Both the position numbers and the translations under genes were made by a program. A stretch of 64,000 nucleotides of DNA from Taudactylus pleione (Eukaryota > Chordata > Amphibia > Anura > Myobatrachidae): positions 496,001 through 560,000 of the forward strand of contig JAUIMM010000484.1 in NCBI GenBank assembly GCA_031769625.1, in the 5' to 3' direction. The notes below the pieces were generated by a model. The model had not been told where the DNA came from. It did not search any database and worked only from the letters and a program-made list of their open reading frames with translations. This document shows, one piece after another, positions 56,467 to 64,000 of the stretch (position 1 is its first letter; every line of letters starts with the position of its first letter).

Positions 56467-58372
56467 CGGTCCGGGCCTCCCGTTGGGGGATCCCAAAGTG
56501 GGAGGCCGCCTGCTGCAGTTCGCCCGGTGTTGGTCGGTCACCACAACAGACACTTGGTTTCTCGAGGTGGTCTCCAACGGGTACGCCCTCTCTTTCCGGC
56601 ACAGACCCCCGGCTCGTTTCTTCACCACGGGTCTACCATCAGACCGGAACAAGGCCACGGAGCTGCGAAAGGTCTTGCACACTATGCTCCAGGCTGGAGT
56701 TATAGTGCCTGTTCCATTCTCCCAGAGGGGCCAGGGTTTCTCTTCAAATCTTTTTTTGGTGCAGAAACCCAATGGGTCATATTGTCCGATTCTCAACCTC
56801 AAAGCTCTCAACAAGTCTTTGCGGGTGCCGAAGTTTCGGATGGAGACCCTATGGTCCATCATTCTGGCGCTGGAACCTGGGGACTACATGGTGTCATTGG
56901 ACATACAGGACGCTTACCTGCATGTCCCTATTCTTTGGCGCCATCAACAGTTCCTCAGGTTTGCAATCCGCAGCGACCATTTTCAGTTTCGGGCGTTACC
57001 TTTTGGCCTGGCGACAGCACCGCGTGTGTTCACCAAGGTGATGGCGGTCATGGCGGCTTCTCTGCGGCTGCAGGGAGTCTGCATGTTGCCGTACTTGGAC
57101 GACCTGTTATTAGTGGCAGGATCTCCAGAGCTCCTTCTACGACACTTGGACCTGACCATTGTGCTACTGCAACGGCACGGCTGGTTAATCAACTGGCAGA
57201 AGTCCACTCTAATCCCGTCTCGGCGGATTCTGCACCTCGGGGCCTTATTGGACTCGGGACAGCAAAGGATATTTGTGACGGCGGAAAAGATCTTTGCTTT
57301 ACAGTCGAGGGCACGCAGTTGTCTGCACAGCCGCCGGGTGTCTCTACACTCGGCGATGAGGTTACTGGGCTCCATGGTGTCAGTGTTCGACATGGTGGAA
57401 TGTGCCCAGTTTCACTCCAGACCTCTGCAGCACCTGATCCTGTCCAAGTGGAACGGGCTGCCTCAGTCTCTAAGGTCCCAGACGATAGTGCTCACCCCGG
57501 GGGTTCGCTTGTCCCTTGCCTGGTGGTTGCAGATGACCCATCTCAGCAAGGGACGTCCGTTCTGGGTACCAAATTGGGTCCTGTTGACAACGGACGCCAG
57601 TCTTCGGGGCTGGGGAACAGTTTCGGGTCCACACTTGTTCCAGGGCAGGTGGACGCCGACAGAAGCGGAGCTTCCAATAAATATCTTGGAACTCCGTGCG
57701 GTTTTCAATGCTCTCCAGCAGGCACATCGGGTTCTCCAGGGTCGCCCGGTGCAGGTCCAGTCGGACAACGCTACCACCGTGGCCTACATAAACCGGCAAG
57801 GAGGAACCCGAAGTCGGGCGGCTCTCGTAGAGGTGTCTCGGATCCTGGTATGGGCAGAGCGCAATCTTCCGGCCATATCAGCGGTCTTCATTCCGGGAGT
57901 GCTAAATTGGGAGGCGGACTTTCTAAGTCGCCAGGACGTTCATCTGGGGGAATGGTCCCTGCACCCAGACTTTTTTCAACTGCTGGTGGCCAGGTGGGGT
58001 CTTCCAGAGATCGACCTCATGGCGTCCCAGAACAACAACAAGTTGCCAGTGTACGGGTCTCGCACAAGAGACGAAGGGGCGTCTCTGGTGGATGCTCTGT
58101 CTGTCCGGTGGACGTTCCGGTTCGCATACCTGTTCCCTCCGGTTTCCCTTCTTCCACGGGTAATCCGGAAATTCAAACAGGAAGGAGGGGCGCTCCTGTT
58201 GATCGCTCCCGTGTGGCCCAGACGGCACTGGTTCTCAGACCTTCAGGGTCTGTCCGTGGACAGTCCTCTGCGGTTGCCGCTACGACCGGACCTTCTGTCG
58301 CAGGGTCCTTGTCTTCACCCGGACCTGGCTCGGCTGTCTTTGACGGCGTGGCTGTTGAGACAGCCATGTTGA
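56255..58372 (+). CDS. DIRS reverse transcriptase / RNase H (with methyltransferase-like region)
   Basis: An uninterrupted 705-codon frame. Reverse transcriptase motifs: FSSNLFLVQKPNGSYCPILN (about 165-185), SLDIQDAYLHVPI (first catalytic Asp), LPFGLATAPRVFTKVM and the active-site box YLDD (280-283). RNase H acidic residues are in TTDASLRGWG (D447), ELRAVFNAL (E479) and QSDNATTVAYIN (D504). Then come PEIDLMASQNNNKLPVYGSR, FAYLFPPVSLLPRVIRKF and APVWPRRHWFSDL, the region described in DIRS elements as related to phage Dam-type methyltransferases. It copies element RNA into DNA. The start ATG is the first in frame and lies inside gag, so the true start is uncertain. Copy appears intact. Confidence 0.9.
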   Translation: MWPRWRQPNRHVSRRPRFLLVQDHRLFGLIGQAQTSFFPDRLVPRNRPSPGSRHGVPDVRPLSLMTSLRPDGPGLPLGDPKVGGRLLQFARCWSVTTTDTWFLEVVSNGYALSFRHRPPARFFTTGLPSDRNKATELRKVLHTMLQAGVIVPVPFSQRGQGFSSNLFLVQKPNGSYCPILNLKALNKSLRVPKFRMETLWSIILALEPGDYMVSLDIQDAYLHVPILWRHQQFLRFAIRSDHFQFRALPFGLATAPRVFTKVMAVMAASLRLQGVCMLPYLDDLLLVAGSPELLLRHLDLTIVLLQRHGWLINWQKSTLIPSRRILHLGALLDSGQQRIFVTAEKIFALQSRARSCLHSRRVSLHSAMRLLGSMVSVFDMVECAQFHSRPLQHLILSKWNGLPQSLRSQTIVLTPGVRLSLAWWLQMTHLSKGRPFWVPNWVLLTTDASLRGWGTVSGPHLFQGRWTPTEAELPINILELRAVFNALQQAHRVLQGRPVQVQSDNATTVAYINRQGGTRSRAALVEVSRILVWAERNLPAISAVFIPGVLNWEADFLSRQDVHLGEWSLHPDFFQLLVARWGLPEIDLMASQNNNKLPVYGSRTRDEGASLVDALSVRWTFRFAYLFPPVSLLPRVIRKFKQEGGALLLIAPVWPRRHWFSDLQGLSVDSPLRLPLRPDLLSQGPCLHPDLARLSLTAWLLRQPC

Positions 58373-59439
58373 GGTCCAGGGGGTTTTCCAGCTCTGTGGT
58401 GCTTACCATGTTGCGAGCTCGGAAACCGTCGTCCGCGAGGATATACCATCGCGTGTGGCATACGTTCTTCCAATGGTGTCGACCGAGAGGTTATGCACCG
58501 CGGGAGTTTTGTCTGTCTAGGATACTTGCCTTCCTACAAGCGGGACTAGATCATGGGCTTCGCCTTGCTTCTTTGAAGGTACAGGTTTCGGCCCTGTCTG
58601 TCTGGTTTCACCGTAGGATTGCTACAATCCCGGATGTGCGCACCTTTATGCAAGGTGTTCTCCGCATTCAGCCGCCCTTTGTTCCACCTGTGGCGCCTTG
58701 GGATTTGGCTGTGGTCCTGAGGGCTCTCCAGGGACTGCCGTTTGAACCACTGGGCTCAGTGGATCTTAAATGGCTAACAGCTAAGACTGTTTTCCTTCTG
58801 GCCATAGCTTCGGCCAGACGTGTTTCTGATTTAGGGGCTCTCTCTTGTAGATCCCCTTTCTTGATTTTTCATGGGAACAGGGCAGTGCTCCGCAGTCGGC
58901 CTGAATTTCTTCCCAAAGTTGTTTCCCAGTTTCATGTTAACGAGGAAATAGTTGTTCCGGCCTTTAACTCACCTGGTCTTTCGGTGGGTGAGGCCACTTT
59001 GGATGTTGTGCGGGCCTTAAGGACTTATGTTGACCGCACTTCTTCGTTTAGGAAGTCGGACGCCTTGTTTGTCCTCTATGGCTTCCGTAAAAAGGGTTGG
59101 CCTGCTTCAAAGCAAACTTTGGCAGCCTGGATCCGTATGGCTATTTCTGAAGCTTATCTTCATGAAGGTCTGCCGGTTCCTCCTTCTGTGAAGGCTCATT
59201 CCACTAGGTCTGTGGGTCCTTCGTGGGCAGCTCGACGTGGTGCCTCTGCAGTCCAGATCTGCAAGGCTGCTACATGGTCCTCTGTCCATACCTTCGTGAG
59301 GTATTACAGGTTTGACACCTTCACCTCTCAGGATGCTTCCTTTGGGGCGGCAGATTCTCCTTTCTGCACAGGAGCGTCCCCACCCTTAAAGGATACTGCT
59401 TTGGGACATCCCCAAGGTACCCTATGGACCCTGAAGTAG
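58340..59439 (+). CDS. DIRS tyrosine recombinase
   Basis: The frame is open from 56,527 to 59,439 (970 codons), but recombinase-like protein begins only near 58,340: LRARKPSSARIYHRVWHTFF, WCRPRGYAPREF, then the catalytic core. Visible catalytic residues are the Arg in ASARRVSDLGAL (about residue 764-765 of the long frame), the HxxR in KAHSTRSVGPSWA (H891, R894) and the C-terminal tyrosine in FVRYYRF (926 or 927). It integrates the circular DNA form. The stop lies in the internal complementary region. The upstream part of this frame overlaps the RT gene for 1.85 kb. Start uncertain. Confidence 0.88.
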
Positions 59440-59512
59440 AAAATATGAGATATGGTAAGAACTTACCTTTGTTATCTCTATTTCTACGAAGTCCATAGGG
59501 TTCCACAGGACT
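59409..59512 (+). repeat. DIRS internal complementary region
   Basis: TATGGACCCTGAAGTAGAAA is the complement of the left terminus and ATATGAGATATGGTAAGAAC of the right terminus. They abut and share AAA. In the DIRS cycle this segment templates joining of the ends into a circle. Confidence 0.9.
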
Positions 59513-59665
59513 CCCGCCCTGTCGCACCTGTGCTGCAGATGGGCTTTGGTCTGGTCACCGGTTTTCCCGTCTCCCTCTGGTGAGAGTGTGATTCTTGTGT
59601 GTATCCAGATCTTCTTTCTCTCTCTTCCTTCTCCTCCTCCGGCCTATGGCTTGGTAACTAACTGA

Positions 59666-59849
59666 GGTGCCTTGGCTCGGGGGCGGGGTATAGGAGGGGG
59701 ACCTAGTGCATCCTGGGAGGCTGAAAGCTTAACTCTATGGTGCCCGATGACTGACGTCACACCTATACCCCCCAAGGTATCCTGTGGAACCCTATGGACT
59801 TCGTAGAAATAGAGATAACAAGGGTAAGTTCTTACCATATCTCATATTT
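59666..59849 (-). repeat. DIRS right inverted terminal repeat and terminus
   Basis: Complement of the left terminal repeat to 59,799, followed by a right-end-specific extension (TCGTAGAAATAGAGATAACA to CATATTT) that is matched only in the internal complementary region. Confidence 0.9.
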
Positions 59850-60506
59850 TTAAACCATTTTCAAGTGGTATTAAGAAGCAGCCTAATCTGTAAAAAGAAA
59901 ACATTCCCTGTACCATTACACCACCACCAACTTGAACTGTTGACTTAAGGCAAGTTGGATCTGTGGATTTATGTTTACATTAAATTCTGATCCTGTCATC
60001 TGCATGTTGCTGCAGAAATTGAGCTTCATGATTCCAGGTGAGCTTTTTCCGATCTTCAACTGATTTGCTGAGCCTGTGTCCACTGTAGCCTTCATTTCCA
60101 GTTCTTAGCTGATCGGCATGGAACCATTTGCAGTCTTGTGCTGCTGTAGCCTATCTTCTTTAAGGTTTGATGTGCTGTACCACTGTAACGCATGATTATT
60201 TGAGTTACTATCAGCTTGAACCAGTCAGGCTATTAGCCACTAACCTTTCTCATTAACAAGGGATATACAGTATGCTCAAAGATCTGCAGCTCACTGGGTG
60301 CTTTTTGTTTTGTGCACCATTCTCTGTAAACTCAAGAGACTTGTGAGTGGAAATACCAGGAGATAAACAGTTTGAATAATCAACCACTCCGTGTGGCACC
60401 ATTATACATTTCACAATTAAATTGACTTAAATCGCATTTCTTCCATTTTTTGGTGTTTGCTATTAACAACTGAACCTCTTGACCACTTCCGCATGCATTT
60501 ATGCAT

Positions 60507-60856
60507 GGGGGCGATTCAATTAGGCGCAATGCTGAATAGCCCAGGGAAGGAGTTCCCGGTGCTATTCAACTTGCCACACTGTTAACCCGACTAAAGGATT
60601 TCTTATTGCATCACCTGAGGGTGCGGGCAGAAATTCGACTAAAGTGCCAGCCGCGATGTTATTTTTCAGCTTAGGGCGGCACTACCAACATAGCAGCCAG
60701 CACTCAAGTCGGAAAATGGCAGTTAGCGCGCCTTAAGCATGGAGTTTAGGCGAACAAACTGGCATCTCCAGACTAAGTATACCAGACGCAGGGGAACGAT
60801 TAGCTCCACTAACTCCTTCCCGGCGCTATTTACATTGCATTCAATTGAATTTCCTA
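60507..60856. mobile_element. miniature element, GGGCTCGATTCAA family, copy 2
   Basis: GGGGGCGATTCAATTAGGCG / GCATTCAATTGAATTTCC ends, with shared inner words (GCAGAAATTCGACTAAAGT compares with GCAGAAATCTGACAAAAGT at 53,551). Inserted between ATGCAT and TGAGTTGCTGCC of the Tc1-like element. Confidence 0.65.
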
Positions 60857-60934
60857 CTGAGTTGCTGCCACATGATTGATTAAATATTTCCAGGTGGACT
60901 GGTGTGTGCTTGTTAAAGTGGCCACTGAGTATGA

Positions 60935-61835
60935 GTATGAAGCCTGTGAAACGTTTATGGTCTTCTCCCGACCCACGCGCTTGTTTTTTATAATTCTTTG
61001 CCCTGTATTATTTCGAAGGCTGTTAATAAAATAGTATAATTTCTGTCTTCCGGGAAACATTACTTGTCTGGAATGAAGTGTAATCAGTGTTTGCATTTTA
61101 GATTCTTCATAGCATAATTAGAACAAATATATAAAGCTTACCTGCTTTGTGTGGGCGTTTTTTAATTAATGCTTCTGTGTGATGTACTAGTTTTATTTGG
61201 CAGGGCAGGTTTCCCAAATATGCACCTGCACTGGCTGCCCCACCCTTGTAAAGCGAAACTCCATTCTGGATAATGGAATTGATTAAAACTTTTAGCTGTT
61301 TTTCATTAGCCTAATTATGGTGGAATTAAACTGTATCTTTTTTTGTTTGTTTGTTTTATGAGCCACAGAGCCATTTCACACAAGCTCCCCCCAGGCAGGG
61401 ATTAGCGTCCGTTTAACTAAGCTTCAGTATTTGATAAATACATACCCGCATTTTCAGCGATTCTTAAACCTAGCAGCTGACCTTTCTAATGCTGCAACTT
61501 TTCTCTTTTTCCATAGGTGCTGCAGTAGGTTAGTTTCAAAGGCTTTAATTACTGTAAGACTCAGTTTTACCACCACCACCACCACCTCTTTATACAGTTT
61601 GTGGGTTTTTTTTTTTTTTTTAGTAAAAAGCTGTCACCTATCTGATCTGTTAAGGGTTTTCTACATTATTCTGACCATCAGGCAGTTGATTAATCGGCTT
61701 TCTAACATTTTAAAGAGACCACTAAACACAAGGGGAAAAAATGGTGTTCCATATTCTGTACCAATGATGCTGAAGCAACTAAATCACTCTGACGTTGGGT
61801 TCTATTTCCATATAACGTACAGCAGGGCACCAGTC
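60935..61835. other. intron DNA without recognised feature
   Basis: Contains a CCA/CCACC run (61,571-61,587) and a 17-base T run. A 148-codon frame (61,431-61,877) has no domain and runs into the next transposon, so it is not called. Confidence 0.5.
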
Positions 61836-61838
61836 TTA

Positions 61839-62159
61839 TGGTGCATACACACGATCAGATTTTTCCTTCAGATATGAACGATAACGATTTAAAAATCGTT
61901 CAGTCGTTCGTATCTGAAGGAAAATCGTTCATATCTGACATGCCTGAACGATGGACGATCAACGATGCGCGTTCCCGTTTGTCAGATAACGATATCTGAC
62001 ATCTGATGTGTTTGCAGTCAGACTTGGACGATTCCATTCATTTTAATGCAGTCAAAAATCGTTCAAATCGTTCAAAACTTTGGTGAAATCGTTCAATCGT
62101 TCAGTCGTTCATCTGACAAATCTGACAAGTCTGACAAATCTGACCGTGTGTACGCTCCA
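61839..62159. mobile_element. Harbinger-type miniature element, family 4, copy 2
   Basis: Ends TGGTGCATACACACG / CGTGTGTACGCTCCA, TTA on both flanks (61,836-61,838 and 62,160-62,162). Nearly identical to 25,992-26,329. Confidence 0.9.
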
Positions 62160-62162
62160 TTA

Positions 62163-63528
62163 CACTCCACAATAACATCTTTTGGGGAGATGTAGTTGTT
62201 TGAGAGAATTAACACATGTTTAAAATGTCCGTGAGCTAATTCAATTGTTTCCACTACTGTCCCCGTTCTGGTTGCGATGGCCGCATTCTGGCGCTCTAAT
62301 GCACAAGTTTAGCCGCGTTAAGCAGGTTTTCCTTTGCTGAGTGCTGGGAGCGCTGCAGTTGAGGCACGCCCCCGCACTCGCGAACAGCCCCATAGATGCA
62401 AGCAGAAATCTGCGATAAGAGCAGACTCGGGGATGTGTACTGTTTTTAGGCTTGTAGCCAATCTATTTATTATCTGTTGTTGATGGAGTTTAATTTTACT
62501 TAACATTTTTATCTACCCTATAGGTCTTGTGCATCTGTAGAGATGCCCTGAGGCTGGCCAAGGGGCAGAGAGATCATTAATCTCTGGTGAATGGCAGCCT
62601 ACAGAAACTATTTCCACCTATATGTAACCAAACAGCCACAGTGCATATACTTTCACCTATATTTATTGTGTGCTGCAAATGAATATCTGGTTATACAAAT
62701 ATATTTTTCATTCAGGTTATCATTTTATTGGGTGCATCTCCTACATAATAAAATGCAAAAATCAAGTCAGTAAAGTACAGTAGCTGTCAATTGAGCCCTG
62801 CTAGACATTTATATCCTATTTTCCACCACTTTTAACTTGTGTCCCTATATCAGCCTTCTCGTTTCTACAATTCCTTCTTGTACTGCTCCTATGCTGGAAT
62901 GCTCATAAGATTGTTTCCTAAACTATTAAAGACCTTCACAATTGTCTTCCAAAAACAACTTCTTCCTTGTTGATATTCTCCCTTACGCCAAATACTTAAA
63001 GCAAATCACACTGATGGAACAGAGATGTTTATATGGCAATCTTGACAAAACTTGTGATTTTATTTTATGACTATAAATGCGTGTGTAATGCTTTCCTTGG
63101 AAACAAGTTCAGCCTGGATAGTCTCTTCCCACTGTTTCATCATTTATAGCCATAACCACCTCTGTTCTCTTGCTTTCATAATTCACTTCACAAGCTGTCG
63201 TTCTCATCCAATGGTTTTGGTTGAGTCTGTCAATGGAAGTTTTGACAATTCTCTACACAGACAACACTGGTGGCCCTTCAGCAAAATGTAACTTTCCTAT
63301 TAGTAATGTGTACCCACGCCTTGGGAGGTGGTGGGGCTTGATTATGTTTTGTACCCATCCAGGCAAAATGCCTGTTCGCCACCCCTGCAAAAAACATTAT
63401 GAAATTCAGGGATGGGGGAATATTTCCCCCATCCTGACTTCAATAAACACAGTGGCAACCTTTTGTATATGAAATTAGTCTTCTCTTTCAAATGATGCCC
63501 TTTAGTAGTTATTATCAACCTTCAGTTC
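62163..63528. other. intron DNA, with one probable miniature-element fragment
   Basis: 62,235-62,460 contains GCAGAAATCTGCGATAAGAG and other words of the GGGCTCGATTCAA family but lacks pairable ends. The rest is featureless. Confidence 0.4.
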
Positions 63529-63536
63529 AGTAATAC

Positions 63537-63812
63537 CAGAGCCGTAACTAGACTTTTTGGTGCCCTGTGCCAGAAAGAGCATTGGCGCCCCCCTCATTTT
63601 TCATAGGGACATAATGCACCCAAAAAAGGGGAATGGTCTCATGGGGAAGGGCCAGGGAAGAGATAAGAGGCCAGGAGATGCTGGGGATGAAATAAGAGGA
63701 AGCTACAAGCAAGAATGATAATAAACAGAAATTTCACAGGCCCAAACAGTGCTCCCTGACCTGTGGTGCCCTGTGCCATGGCACCGGCCTCACTACCCTA
63801 GCTACGGCCCTG
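63537..63812 (-). mobile_element. hAT miniature element, family 2, copy 3 (reversed)
   Basis: Starts CAGAGCCGTAACTAGAC, ends TAGCTACGGCCCTG, with a perfect 8-bp duplication AGTAATAC (63,529-63,536 and 63,813-63,820). Reverse of 18,581-18,858. Confidence 0.92.
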
Positions 63813-64000
63813 AGTAATACTATTAGATTTGGCAGATGAGAGGGTGCATGTGCATGATCTTCACCCTATCCTGGCACTTGCACACTTCTCGTTTAAAAAA
63901 AGGGGATTCCCTGCTTTCAAACAATGTTAGTAATTACCTGACAGACTAAATATAATACCCTTTACTATAGAAATAATTCCATAGATTGGGGATTCTAATA

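Larger units (their letters stand above)
53952..59849 (+). mobile_element. DIRS retrotransposon, 5.9 kb
   Basis: Has all DIRS hallmarks: inverted terminal repeats (53,966-54,100 and 59,666-59,799), gag-like, RT/RNase H and tyrosine recombinase coding regions in that order, and an internal complementary region (about 59,409-59,512). The latter is the complement of the two termini joined together. There is no target duplication: the Tc1-like host sequence reads ...GACTGGC / TTAAACCATT... across it, and the element begins and ends with TTT. DIRS elements integrate through a circular DNA intermediate and the recombinase rather than an integrase. RT and recombinase frames are uninterrupted, gag is not. 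Confidence 0.95.
52746..60934 (-). mobile_element. Tc1-like transposon, degenerate, split by five insertions
   Basis: The left end TGGTGGCCTTTTTATTAGGT and right end TTAAAGTGGCCACTGAGTAT are the inverted ends of a widespread vertebrate Tc1-like element (GGCCACTTTATTAGGTACACC type). Pieces at 52,746-52,867, 53,316-53,440, 53,801-53,951, 59,850-60,506 and 60,857-60,934 follow the element's transposase gene on the minus strand, in order. CACATCCCAAAGGAGCTCTA at 53,387 corresponds to the region encoding the conserved NPIEHLW segment, and ACCATTACACCACCACCA at 59,908 to an upstream part. Many small changes; no open transposase frame. Confidence 0.8.
21356..64000 (+). other. NLK: NLK intron 1 (start; runs past the window)
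   Basis: No sequence encoding the next part of the NLK kinase domain was found to the right of the donor, so at least 42.6 kb is intronic. Most of the recognisable content is transposon-derived. The large size fits both the long first intron of NLK in other vertebrates and an expanded genome. Confidence 0.75.

Noticed and set aside
61431..61877. A 148-codon + strand frame
   Set aside because: Runs into a Harbinger-type miniature element, has no domain and contains a simple-repeat threonine run.

Overview
The window looks like part of a large, repeat-rich vertebrate genome, most likely a frog with an expanded genome. This rests on one host exon that I recognise (the first coding exon of nemo-like kinase, NLK) and on the repeat content: DIRS with inverted termini and a tyrosine recombinase, PIF/Harbinger elements with TTA target duplications, many hAT miniature elements with 8-bp duplications, a Tc1-like element, Ty3/gypsy and CR1-type LINE remnants, and tRNA-derived SINEs. 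The species assignment is inference.

Layout. 1-19,790 is upstream intergenic DNA. It holds a 7.1-kb hAT element (1,978-9,118) whose transposase core has been replaced by tandem arrays, several palindromic elements (9,666-10,662), Harbinger-type miniature elements, a minisatellite (14,272-14,875) and a broken Ty3/gypsy gag (about 15,977-16,447, minus strand). 19,790-20,260 is a CpG-rich promoter region. NLK coding exon 1 is 20,883-21,355 (+) and ends in a consensus splice donor. I found no second NLK exon, so I read 21,356-64,000 as the 5' part of a very long intron 1.

Intron 1 carries two large nests of transposons. The first is a 6.8-kb PIF/Harbinger element (29,843-36,614) with both of its genes recognisable but broken: a Myb/SANT-like accessory gene on + and a HARBI1-like transposase on -. 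At least four other elements sit inside it. The second is a Tc1-like element (about 52,746-60,934) broken up by four miniature elements and a 5.9-kb DIRS element (53,952-59,849). The DIRS element has full-length RT/RNase H and tyrosine recombinase frames, inverted terminal repeats and an internal complementary region, and is probably among the youngest large insertions here.

The only confident host gene is NLK, a proline-directed MAPK-like kinase acting in Wnt and Notch signalling. Everything else with coding character is transposon-derived. No tRNA, rRNA, CRISPR array or bacterial feature is present. Best second looks: satellite-like arrays inside the hAT transposon, miniature elements built from serial hairpins whose arms change together between copies, and the DIRS junctions, where the interrupted Tc1-like sequence allows the pre-insertion site to be read.
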